Origin: JAILLW01 sp045640525
GTDB lineage: Bacteria > Bacillota > Clostridia > Lachnospirales > Lachnospiraceae
Direction: 5' to 3'
Length of the DNA stretch: 24,035 bases
NCBI GenBank assembly: GCA_045640525.1
Contig: JAZUFE010000020.1
Span: 1-24,035 of the forward strand
The notes under the pieces were generated by a model, which was given only the letters and a program-made list of their open reading frames with translations, ran no database searches and was not told where the DNA came from. A program made the translations under genes and the position numbers. This document shows positions 7,653 through 15,316 of this stretch, in pieces; within the stretch, counting starts at the first letter, position 1, and each line of letters begins with the position of its first letter.

Positions 7653-9284
7653 ATGAAGAGGAAAACTTTTGCGATTGCAATTATCGGTATGGTATTGTCT
7701 GTATCTTTATCGGGATGCGGTATACTTACGATGCAGGAAGCCAATGCCAAAGCAGGTATTAAGGCATTGAATGATATAGGCGACAGAATAGAAGAGTATA
7801 ACGATAAGAAAGAAAAGGCGACGCCTACCGCAGAACCTACCGAAGCGCCTACTCCCAAGCCAATCGAAAACCCTACGGAGGGTTATGATGTTCAGCCGGG
7901 CGAGACCAAGCTGATTCAAACGGCAGGTATTTTTACATACGGTAATATGCAGGTGGAAATACCGACGGAATGGATTAATAAGGTGTACGTAGCAGGCTAC
8001 GATAGCGGATTCAATTTCATGGATGCATATTCATACGGAGTGGATCAAAGCGGATTCATGTTCGGTTTCTTTGAAAGCGACAATAATGTAATGTCATATG
8101 CAGGTGAGATTATGTTGGCGTATACACCGGAACATGTTTATTACATGCAGTCACCTACAGATGTTCCTTATCTTTATGATGTTCCGGAGGCCGTTGAGGC
8201 ATACCGTCAGACCACAAGCTATTGCTCGGAGGTGATGAATTCGTTGCATGTGCTTGAAGACGGAGCCAAATACGATGCAGGAGAGTTTATCTTTCCCATG
8301 AGCTGTTACAAGGAACTTGATGAATACTGTACATCGGACCTGTCAACCAATCAGATTGATTTGGCAATAGGCGAGATATATGCAAGGTACGGTGTTTCGT
8401 TTGATGACTATTTCACTAAGAATTACTTTGATAAATTCAGCTGGTATGAAGACAAGGGAATATCAAAAGATTCTGTGGAACTTAATGATGCTGAAAAGAA
8501 AAATGTAGCACGCCTGCAGGAACTTAGCAAAGATATGCAGGGGACATTTGCTTATCCTCAAAAGTATGATATATCCGAAACTGCCAAGGCTGTACTTAAT
8601 TCCAAATACGGAGAATCAACCGTTCAGATTTCGTTTGACGGTGACTATGGTGAGAAGACGGCAACAATAATTGTTGACGGTGATACATGGACATCGGATC
8701 ATTTCGATGTAATTTTCGAAAATCCGAATGAGGATGAGTACTTCATAACCAAACTTGATATGTATAATGATTCCTGTGAAATAGCATTGGTTGACTTTGG
8801 AAACGATGATTGGAGTTCGACGAAGTATTTTAAACTTGATGATAAGAAGAATTTGCGATATTTAGGTCAGACGCAGGGAATTCCATTTGAAGGATACTCG
8901 GCAGCAGGATATGATTTCACTAATTACGGCGGCGTATATTCATACGAAAGATCCGAGAAACTCGGTGGATTCAGATATGCTGTATATTGCTGGTATGATG
9001 ATGAAGAGCTGCGTTTGATAAATAATAATGATGACGCAAGTATTTATCCGGTAATACCGGGACCTTTGATGGAAATCACCAAGGAATTCGAAGTTCAAAA
9101 TCCTGACAGCTATGATACAGAAAATCTGATGTTGGATAAGGGAATGCATGTTTCAATAGTAAGCTACAATACCGGTAACAATGAAGTCAGATTGCACGTT
9201 AAGGAAACCGGAAAGGATGTGCTTTTGCAACTTGACAGTGAAGTAGGAGCGGACTATTCGAAATACCTCAAAATTAATAATTAG
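7653..9284 (+). CDS. YARHG domain lipoprotein
   Basis: A 543-residue exported lipoprotein. The basic N-terminus MKRK and a hydrophobic core end in lipobox LSGC, with C22 as the lipidated residue. A Thr/Pro/Glu-rich spacer (about 55-80) follows. A globular region comes next, then a YARHG-type domain at about 227-291 (EIYARYGVSF ... WYEDKG ... LNDAEKKNVARL). The last 240 residues are acidic and aromatic-rich, without a recognised fold. YARHG is an extracellular domain of unknown function found in Firmicute lipoproteins. The track-style start at TTG 7641 lies inside the Shine-Dalgarno; ATG 7653 gives the proper signal peptide. It is likely co-transcribed with metY. The stop overlaps that of the convergent channel gene. 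Confidence 0.82.
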   Translation: MKRKTFAIAIIGMVLSVSLSGCGILTMQEANAKAGIKALNDIGDRIEEYNDKKEKATPTAEPTEAPTPKPIENPTEGYDVQPGETKLIQTAGIFTYGNMQVEIPTEWINKVYVAGYDSGFNFMDAYSYGVDQSGFMFGFFESDNNVMSYAGEIMLAYTPEHVYYMQSPTDVPYLYDVPEAVEAYRQTTSYCSEVMNSLHVLEDGAKYDAGEFIFPMSCYKELDEYCTSDLSTNQIDLAIGEIYARYGVSFDDYFTKNYFDKFSWYEDKGISKDSVELNDAEKKNVARLQELSKDMQGTFAYPQKYDISETAKAVLNSKYGESTVQISFDGDYGEKTATIIVDGDTWTSDHFDVIFENPNEDEYFITKLDMYNDSCEIALVDFGNDDWSSTKYFKLDDKKNLRYLGQTQGIPFEGYSAAGYDFTNYGGVYSYERSEKLGGFRYAVYCWYDDEELRLINNNDDASIYPVIPGPLMEITKEFEVQNPDSYDTENLMLDKGMHVSIVSYNTGNNEVRLHVKETGKDVLLQLDSEVGADYSKYLKINN

Positions 9285-10444
9285 GATTTGTTAATATTGG
9301 TGAACATTATGATACCATCGTTTGCTCTAATGGTTGTACTGCCGTTGGGAACGATGGTATTATTGCGTCTTCGTATCATCAGCATCAACTCATCCTTGGA
9401 AATGTCCAGGTCTTTGACGCGCTTACCGACCCAGGGATTTTGCTCGTCGATGAGTATTTCTTTTAATGAAATGTCGACATCATCACGGTAGTTTTTGGCA
9501 CCTATGACAAGTTTGTCCTGCTCATAAAGAACCGTATTTCCATTCGGAATAATTACATCACCTTTCCTTAGAATCATGGTAAGAATAAGCTGAGGGGGAA
9601 AGACAATGTCCTTAATCATTTGGTCTTTCCAAGAGTGTCCGGCAGTTACTTCGGAAACAACGAATTGAAGCTCATGCTCGGAACCGCGATATGTCTTGAT
9701 TTTGGTATACTCTTCGACAAATCCGGCGCTGATGATACCGGTGGGTACAGCAACCATTCCGACACCAAGGAATGCCAATATTATAGCCATAGCCTGTCCC
9801 CAAAAAGTGACGGGATAAATGTCACCGTAACCGACTGTGAGCAGCGTGGATACAGACCACCAGATGCCGGAAAAAGCGTTCCTAAAATTCTCGGGTTGTG
9901 CGTCATGCTCCAGAGAATACATACATAATGAAGCGGCTATCATGAAAATCAGAATCATTGAAACAGATGAGAGCAACTGGTTCTTTTTTTCTTTAAGAAC
10001 GTCGGTTATTACGTTGAATGCATCGTATTGAGAGTTGATTTTGAACAGCCTGAAAATACGGATAACTCTGAACATTCTAAACGCAACAACTCCTGCCGGG
10101 AATACAATCGGCAGATAAAACGGAAAGAATGAAAACAGGTCTATTAATCCATAGAATGAAAAAATAAATCTAAGTATCGCTTTCGGGCGTGAAAGATGCG
10201 GATACAAGAGGTCGGCAGTCCATATTCTGAGAATGTACTCTGCTGTGAAAATTATAATGGTAACCAGTTCTACAGCACTGAGAATGTCCATGAAAGGCAT
10301 GCACTCATCGAAAGTTGAAAGCAGAGTCTCAACAAGATTCAATGAAATGACGAAAACAATGAAGTAATCGAAAAGCTTACTGATCAAGTCATCTTTGTTT
10401 CCTATGGAAATAATGTTGAAGATTTTTTGCTTTATTGTTTTCAT
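9281..10444 (-). CDS. Voltage-gated type potassium channel with two TrkA-C domains
   Basis: A 387-residue membrane channel subunit. Six transmembrane segments are visible. S4 has regularly spaced arginines (R123, R126, R129, R132 in FRMFRVIRIFRLFK), and the selectivity filter TVGYGD is at 203-208. After S6, two TrkA-C-like beta domains follow (about 262-315 and 328-383), each with an 'I-PNG-T ... D-L/I' pattern. No RCK Rossmann nucleotide-binding domain lies between S6 and these domains. It should form a tetrameric K+ channel in the cytoplasmic membrane, possibly gated by a small ligand bound to TrkA-C. Its ATG overlaps the glycosylase stop (ATGA), and its stop overlaps the convergent lipoprotein stop. 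Confidence 0.9.
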   Translation of the reverse strand: MKTIKQKIFNIISIGNKDDLISKLFDYFIVFVISLNLVETLLSTFDECMPFMDILSAVELVTIIIFTAEYILRIWTADLLYPHLSRPKAILRFIFSFYGLIDLFSFFPFYLPIVFPAGVVAFRMFRVIRIFRLFKINSQYDAFNVITDVLKEKKNQLLSSVSMILIFMIAASLCMYSLEHDAQPENFRNAFSGIWWSVSTLLTVGYGDIYPVTFWGQAMAIILAFLGVGMVAVPTGIISAGFVEEYTKIKTYRGSEHELQFVVSEVTAGHSWKDQMIKDIVFPPQLILTMILRKGDVIIPNGNTVLYEQDKLVIGAKNYRDDVDISLKEILIDEQNPWVGKRVKDLDISKDELMLMIRRRNNTIVPNGSTTIRANDGIIMFTNINKS

Positions 10445-11274
10445 GAAACTCCAATCCTTTTTGCTCTAAGATGCTGGGAAGAATAGAATACATATTGTTG
10501 AATGATTCCTGCAACGTTTCCGTAGCTTGGAAACGGATTTATATCATTATACTCTTCGTGAATTACTTTGGCTATCCAGGTGTCGACAGGTGCTCTTGAG
10601 GTTCTGTGATATGCAAACAAACAAATGCAATTGGCTACCTTGTCACCCACTCCGTACAAAGATTTAAGCTTTTCAAATAGCTTTTCGTCATCCAAGTCTT
10701 TTATCTTTTCCAAATCAATTATTCCGGCGTTGACGGCTTTGACTGCATTCAGAATATAAGGAACACGATAACCCAGGCCGCATTCGGCAAGCTCATCCGG
10801 CGTAGCCTGTGCAAGCTCCGCAGGCGTTGGAAAGGCGTAGATATCCATGTCACTTATGTGCTGTATGAAGGTGCCGTAGCGGGTACAGATTTTTTCTATT
10901 GAGGATTTGATGGCAGGTATGCTTTTTCTTTGCGAAATAATAAAAGAAATGAGCATTTCGAATTTATCCTGATTCAGAATCCGAATGCCGCATCCCAGTT
11001 CGGAAGCATTTTTGATGAAAATATCCTGTTGGGGAATTGAAAGACGAATATCTTTGTAAGACGTATCTAAATCGAAATAGTGTGCCCAAATATTGTTCCA
11101 TTCATCAATATTGCATGAAACGTCAAATTGCCTGTCGTAAATACTTTTGATTTGAAGAACAGAACTGCCTGTGACAAACATATATGTTTGTTCATCAATT
11201 ATTCGAGGTCTGAAACACTGTCCCGAATATGTTATTTTGTATAAATTGAAATCATCTTCTATGGTAATCCTCAT
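10441..11274 (-). CDS. OGG1-like 8-oxoguanine DNA glycosylase/AP lyase (HhH-GPD)
   Basis: A 277-residue base-excision repair enzyme. The N-terminal OGG domain carries SGQCFRP near residue 20. The HhH-GPD domain carries hairpin SLYGVGDKVANCICLFA with Schiff-base lysine K212 and catalytic D231 in APVDTW, equivalent to human OGG1 K249 and D268. It should excise oxidised guanine and cut the strand as a bifunctional enzyme. The position equivalent to the NNN finger of human OGG1 reads RKS (SQRKSIP, about 116-118), so opposite-base recognition may differ. It overlaps the channel gene by 4 bases and starts 7 bases after the permease stop, with no clear ribosome binding site of its own. Translational coupling in a three-gene operon is therefore likely. 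Confidence 0.87.
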   Translation of the reverse strand: MRITIEDDFNLYKITYSGQCFRPRIIDEQTYMFVTGSSVLQIKSIYDRQFDVSCNIDEWNNIWAHYFDLDTSYKDIRLSIPQQDIFIKNASELGCGIRILNQDKFEMLISFIISQRKSIPAIKSSIEKICTRYGTFIQHISDMDIYAFPTPAELAQATPDELAECGLGYRVPYILNAVKAVNAGIIDLEKIKDLDDEKLFEKLKSLYGVGDKVANCICLFAYHRTSRAPVDTWIAKVIHEEYNDINPFPSYGNVAGIIQQYVFYSSQHLRAKRIGVS

Positions 11275-11281
11275 ATGCCGA

Positions 11282-12388
11282 TTATAGCATTAATTCGTAA
11301 GCAAGCAAAACGACCCCGAAAACGATATTCCATAGAGTGAAGGTAAGTACATACTTCCCTTTTCGGGAACCCGGAGTTACAGCGTAGAATTTATATGATA
11401 TAAGGCTTGCCATTGATGCTATCAGTGTTCCTAATCCACCGATGTCGACACCCTTTAAAAGAGCTGTGTAATTGTCCGTGAATCCTGACAGAAGCATTGC
11501 TGCAGGGACGTTTGAAATCACCTGACTGATAAGTGTTGAACCCATCAGCTCATGACCGTCTACCAACTTGTTGATAAGGTTGTTGATTGCCGGAAGCTTT
11601 TGCATGTTTCCGACGAATACGAAAAATCCTATGAAAGTTCCCAAAAGAAAATAGTCAATGCTTCCAAACAGATTCCTAAACAGAATCAAGCCGGTGACAA
11701 GGACAATAAGGAATGAAATCTGCCAGGGGATTACTCTGATAACCGTTCCCATGCAAATGACGAAAAGAATTGCTATGACAATCAGTTTGAATTTGGAGAT
11801 ATTGACATCTGCCTTTTCAAATTTCACTTCTATAGGGAGCCTTCGCCCGGTCAGTACAATGACCAAAAGCAGACCGAGTGAGAGCCCGGTAAGCGGCAGC
11901 ATCGTCAGGATGAAGCTACCGAAGCTCATTCCGGAGAGGGTATAAAGATATAGGTTTTGCGGATTGCCGATGGGGGTGAGCATACTTCCGAGGTTGGCGG
12001 CAATTGTCTGCAACACTATGACGCGTATTATTCTGTTTTCCAATCCGGCACCTTTTAGCAGTGCAAGAGCGAACGGAACGAAGGTGATAAGTGCAACATC
12101 GTTGGTAATTAGCATGCTGCTAAAAAATGGTAACATGACCAAAATAAGTTCCAATCCCATAGAACCATGTACATGCGCCGTGAGCTTTTCGGCCAAACGT
12201 CTGAAAATCCATTGTTCTCTTAAACCGGCTACCAGGAGCATAAGGCAAAACAGTATGGCCAACACTCTAAAATCAATATATGTAATGAAATTCTCGTCGG
12301 GTGGGACAATTATGCATGATACAACTGCAAGCAAAATTGCGATTGTGAAAATGGTTTCCTTTTTGATAAATCCGATAATCTTTGACAT
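11282..12388 (-). CDS. SLC13/ArsB-type (ion transporter superfamily) permease
   Basis: A 368-residue membrane protein with about 10 hydrophobic segments in two halves. The first half carries SSMLITNDVALITFVPFA and LTPIGNPQNLYLY; the second carries SQVISNVPAAMLLSGF. Both are the re-entrant hairpin motifs of the citrate/arsenite/NhaD-like ion transporter superfamily. The protein probably moves an anion or exchanges cations; the substrate is not predictable. ATG 12388 was chosen because AAGGA precedes it and the membrane segments follow at once. An upstream in-frame start at 12448 lies within the promoter region. It is first in the operon with the glycosylase and K+ channel. Confidence 0.85.
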   Translation of the reverse strand: MSKIIGFIKKETIFTIAILLAVVSCIIVPPDENFITYIDFRVLAILFCLMLLVAGLREQWIFRRLAEKLTAHVHGSMGLELILVMLPFFSSMLITNDVALITFVPFALALLKGAGLENRIIRVIVLQTIAANLGSMLTPIGNPQNLYLYTLSGMSFGSFILTMLPLTGLSLGLLLVIVLTGRRLPIEVKFEKADVNISKFKLIVIAILFVICMGTVIRVIPWQISFLIVLVTGLILFRNLFGSIDYFLLGTFIGFFVFVGNMQKLPAINNLINKLVDGHELMGSTLISQVISNVPAAMLLSGFTDNYTALLKGVDIGGLGTLIASMASLISYKFYAVTPGSRKGKYVLTFTLWNIVFGVVLLAYELML

Positions 12389-12414
12389 GTGATAATCCTT
12401 CTTTCCGAAGTGAT

Positions 12415-12423
12415 AGTATAGCA
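12415..12423 (-). promoter_or_regulatory. Extended -10 promoter of the permease operon
   Basis: Read on the minus strand, TGCTATACT gives an extended -10 with one mismatch to TATAAT, about 27 bases before the chosen ATG. The -35 position falls in the TTTTGATA palindrome. Confidence 0.5.
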
Positions 12424-12432
12424 CACAGTATC

Positions 12433-12450
12433 TTTTGATAAATATCAAAA
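12433..12450. promoter_or_regulatory. Perfect 8+2+8 palindrome between divergent promoters
   Basis: TTTTGATAAATATCAAAA is a perfect inverted repeat with a two-base centre. It covers the -35 region of the minus-strand promoter and ends 5 bases before the sigma-28 -35 element of flagellin. The placement suits a repressor operator or an AT-rich UP element. No protein is assigned. Confidence 0.4.
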
Positions 12451-12455
12451 AGTGC

Positions 12456-12482
12456 TAAATTTTTCGGCAAAAAATCCGATAT
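12456..12482 (+). promoter_or_regulatory. Sigma-28 (SigD/FliA) promoter of the flagellin operon
   Basis: TAAA (12456-12459), exactly 15 bases, then TCCGATAT (12475-12482). The flagellar sigma-28 consensus is TAAA-N15-GCCGATAT, so only the first base of the -10 differs. Transcription should begin near 12488-12490. Confidence 0.92.
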
Positions 12483-12488
12483 ATTATA

Positions 12489-12540
12489 CGCATGGATGCG
12501 CAGAACAATCGAAAGGACTCGTAGAGGTCTTATCAGGAGG
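12489..12540 (+). promoter_or_regulatory. Flagellin leader with GGA hairpin and SD, possible CsrA sites
   Basis: At the predicted 5' end, CGCATGGATGCG (12489-12500) can fold into a 4-base stem with TGGA in the loop, and it contains ATGGATG, close to the CsrA consensus. A second GGA lies in the Shine-Dalgarno CAGGAGG (12534-12540). One hairpin site plus one SD site is the arrangement known from the Bacillus subtilis hag leader. CsrA control here is inference. Confidence 0.45.
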
Positions 12541-12545
12541 CTTAT

Positions 12546-13910
12546 ATGTTGACCGTTGCGCATAATCTTCAGGCAATGAATTCGCAAAGACAGTTTAATA
12601 TTGTTAATAGAACGCAAGCCAAGTCTACAGAGAAATTATCATCGGGTTACAAAATTAACAGAGCAGCCGATGATGCTGCGGGCCTGGCTATTTCTGAAAA
12701 GATGCGTAGGCAGATAAGAGGACTTTCACAAGCGGCATTGAACTGTCAGGATGGTGTTTCGCTTGTTCAAATTGCGGATGGGGCATTGGCGGAAGTTCAT
12801 GATATGCTGGATCGATGCAGTGAACTTAGTATTAAAGCTGCAACGGCGACTTTGACTGATAGCGATCGTGACTATATTCAAATGGAAATAGCACAGATTA
12901 AGAATGAAATAGATGGAATTTCGGACAGAACGACTTTTAATGAAATTCAGATACTTAAAGGTAAAGATGCGGCTACGGTTCCTTCATCGGGAGGTGCCGT
13001 GACTTTGGGAGGACTTCCCTCCTGGGTTAACGGAGGAGCGTCACTGGCCGGCGGAAAACTTTCGGATGCGGTAACGACGGGGTCCGGAGATACACGACTT
13101 GGAATGGTACTTGATTTTTCGGCACTGGATGCAGATCCTTCGAAAATAGCGGATTTGAAAGCGGAAAATTCCGGATTTTATACAACCTGTTGTACCTGTA
13201 GCGCGCACTACAGCATTAAGTTCGTGGATGGCACGGCGAAAGGGCCTCAAAAGAGCGGTAATCATAATATTTATGAAGTAAGTCTGGACGGAGTCAACAA
13301 TTCTACGGACTTGGTTAATAAAATAGTAAGCGCAGTCGGAAGTAATCCTAACGGTCATTACACGAATTTTGAAGCTGACGGTGGTAAGCTTATTGTATAT
13401 GAAAATCGTCCTGAGTATGATCCGAGTCAGGCTTCACCCTCGCATCCGAGTTCGGGCAACGGGCTGGCCGGCCCCGGAGTCGCCTATGCGGAAGAACAGG
13501 TTCCGTTGGTAACACCGGTTGATATCTTTATTCAGGCAGACGCAGAACCGAACAGACACATTGACATACAGTTACCGGCAATCAGCTGTAAGGCGCTCCA
13601 TATCCACAATATTGATGTGAGCACGATATCCGGAGCCGATAAGGGAATAGCGGCCTTTAAGAAGGCCAAAGAGTATGTGAGCGGCGAAAGAAGCCGAATG
13701 GGTGCTTATCAGAACCGACTTGAGCATACCATCAACAATCTGGAAAATGTTGTTGAGAATACAACGGCTGCGGAATCGCAAATCAGAGATACCGATATGT
13801 CTTTGGAGATGGTGAGATTTGCCAACAACAATATTTTGTTACAGGCGGGACAGGCAATGATGTCGCAGGCTAATCAGAGTAATCAGGGAGTTTTGAGTCT
13901 ACTTAGTTAA
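12546..13910 (+). CDS. fliC: Flagellin with cysteine-containing central domain
   Basis: A 454-residue flagellar filament protein exported by the flagellar type III system. N-terminal D0/D1 (about 1-140) includes SSGYKINRAADDAAGLAIS. C-terminal D1/D0 (about 365-454) ends QANQSNQGVLSLLS. The equivalents of the TLR5-contact residues R90, L94 and E114 of Salmonella FliC are at the same positions. The central 141-365 region is unusual: it contains YTTCCTCSAHYSIKFVDG (C215, C216, C218) and C348; C67 and C91 lie in D1. Most model flagellins have no cysteine. SD CAGGAGG ends 5 bases before ATG. It is first gene behind the sigma-28 promoter, with sugar-activation and glycosyltransferase genes directly downstream. 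Confidence 0.96.
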   Translation: MLTVAHNLQAMNSQRQFNIVNRTQAKSTEKLSSGYKINRAADDAAGLAISEKMRRQIRGLSQAALNCQDGVSLVQIADGALAEVHDMLDRCSELSIKAATATLTDSDRDYIQMEIAQIKNEIDGISDRTTFNEIQILKGKDAATVPSSGGAVTLGGLPSWVNGGASLAGGKLSDAVTTGSGDTRLGMVLDFSALDADPSKIADLKAENSGFYTTCCTCSAHYSIKFVDGTAKGPQKSGNHNIYEVSLDGVNNSTDLVNKIVSAVGSNPNGHYTNFEADGGKLIVYENRPEYDPSQASPSHPSSGNGLAGPGVAYAEEQVPLVTPVDIFIQADAEPNRHIDIQLPAISCKALHIHNIDVSTISGADKGIAAFKKAKEYVSGERSRMGAYQNRLEHTINNLENVVENTTAAESQIRDTDMSLEMVRFANNNILLQAGQAMMSQANQSNQGVLSLLS

Positions 13911-13937
13911 GTATATCTTTATCAATAGGGGATTGAA

Positions 13938-14597
13938 ATGAAGTTTGAATTAATGGCATCCATGATGTGTGCAGATTACGGTAATCTGGCGAAAGAAGTT
14001 AAGGATTTGGAAGAGGGCGGTATTGATTCCTTCCACATTGACATTATGGACGGAAGGTATGTTCCGAATTACGCAATGTCACTTAATGACATGAAGTATA
14101 TAGCTTCGGCCACCAAGAAGCCTTTGGATGTGCATCTTATGATTGAACACCCGAATAATACGGTCCAATTGTTCCTAAATGAGTTGAGAGAAGGCGATAC
14201 GGTGTATATTCATCCGGAAGCAGAGTACCATCCTTCAACAACTCTTCAAAAAATTATAGATTCCGGTATGGTTCCCGGAATAGCAATCAACCCGGGAACA
14301 AGCGTAGAGACGGTTATGGAAATGCTTCAAATTGTAAGGAAAGTACTGGTTATGAGCGTCAATCCCGGTAATGCGGGACAGATGTATATGCCGTATGTGC
14401 GCAAAAAGTATGAGAAACTGGCCCAAATGAAGGACGAGATGGGATTCGAAATATATTGGGACGGTGCATGTACTGCCGACAAGATTGCGGAATTTGCACC
14501 AATGGGTGTGAAGGGCTTTGTTCTTGGAACCAACCTTCTGTTTGACAAGAACCGTTCGTATAAAGATATACTCAGTGATATAAGGAAAATAGTATGA
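13938..14597 (+). CDS. Ribulose-phosphate 3-epimerase family protein (divergent)
   Basis: A 219-residue TIM-barrel enzyme of the Rpe family, near the usual 215-230. The metal and catalytic set is intact: H33 and D35 in FHIDIMDG, H66 in DVHLMIEHP, D175 in YWDGA, and serine at the ASMM position. The phosphate-binding loops differ from housekeeping Rpe: NPGNAGQ instead of NPGFGGQ, DGAC instead of DGGI, GTNLLF near the end. It may epimerise ribulose-5-phosphate/xylulose-5-phosphate or a related ketose phosphate feeding the next two genes. It lies 27 bases after flagellin, with GGGGAT before the ATG. Its stop overlaps the next start as ATGA. Its place in a flagellin operon argues for a dedicated, non-housekeeping copy. 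Confidence 0.85.
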   Translation: MKFELMASMMCADYGNLAKEVKDLEEGGIDSFHIDIMDGRYVPNYAMSLNDMKYIASATKKPLDVHLMIEHPNNTVQLFLNELREGDTVYIHPEAEYHPSTTLQKIIDSGMVPGIAINPGTSVETVMEMLQIVRKVLVMSVNPGNAGQMYMPYVRKKYEKLAQMKDEMGFEIYWDGACTADKIAEFAPMGVKGFVLGTNLLFDKNRSYKDILSDIRKIV

Positions 14598-15316
14598 ATG
14601 TGGCATTGATTCTGTCAGGTGGCAGAGGAACGAGAATGGGAAGCGATATTCCCAAGCAATATATATTGGTTAATGACAGACCGATTATATCTTACTGCCT
14701 TGAAACAATATTCAGGCATCCTATGATAGATGCGGTTCAAATCGTTGCTGAAGAGGAATTTCATGGCCTTATTAAGGATGAAATTGTCAAAATGCTTTCT
14801 GCCGAAACCAAGGATATGTTCAAAGGATTTTCGACTCCGGGTGAAAACAGACAGATGTCCATACTGAATGGTCTAAGAGATATAAGAAAATATGCTTCGG
14901 ATGCAGATACCGTGCTTATTCATGATGCGGCCAGACCGTTTGTGACAGGGGAGTTGATTGATAGCTGCTATGAGGCGATAATAGGACATGAAGGAGTTCT
15001 TCCGGTGCTTCCTATGAAAGATACGGTTTATATCAGCGGAAACGGACAAAGAATTACTTCTTTGCTGGATCGTGGCAGAGTTTTTGCGGGTCAGGCACCC
15101 GAATTGTTTTTGATAGGTAAATATTACAACGCCAATCAGGATTTGCTGCCGGACAAAATCATGAGCATTAACGGTTCTACAGAGCCTGCGGTCATGGCAG
15201 GTATGGATGTTGTAATGATTCCGGGTGATGAAGCCAACGTTAAGATAACCACGAAGGCGGATTTGGATGAATGTGAGGGGAAATTTGAAAGCATACGTAT
15301 TAAAAGATATCAATAA
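14594..15316 (+). CDS. IspD/TarI-type cytidylyltransferase (probable CDP-alditol synthase)
   Basis: A 240-residue nucleotidyltransferase. The signature LSGGRGTRMGSDIPKQY binds CTP. HDAARPF (metal site) and PMKDTVYIS follow, then GQAPELF and ITTKADLD as in the IspD/TarI family. These enzymes transfer CMP to methylerythritol-4-phosphate (IspD) or ribitol-5-phosphate (TarI). Being sandwiched between an epimerase-like and a dehydrogenase gene, like tarI-tarJ pairs of wall teichoic acid loci, favours an alditol-phosphate substrate. Sequence alone does not exclude IspD. ATGA overlap with the preceding gene implies coupling, and the 3' end overlaps the dehydrogenase start. Confidence 0.85.
   Translation: MNVALILSGGRGTRMGSDIPKQYILVNDRPIISYCLETIFRHPMIDAVQIVAEEEFHGLIKDEIVKMLSAETKDMFKGFSTPGENRQMSILNGLRDIRKYASDADTVLIHDAARPFVTGELIDSCYEAIIGHEGVLPVLPMKDTVYISGNGQRITSLLDRGRVFAGQAPELFLIGKYYNANQDLLPDKIMSINGSTEPAVMAGMDVVMIPGDEANVKITTKADLDECEGKFESIRIKRYQ

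Noticed and set aside
13911..13937. Possible terminator separating flagellin from the sugar genes
   Set aside because: The 27-base gap has no inverted repeat and no U run, so operon continuity is kept as the simplest reading.
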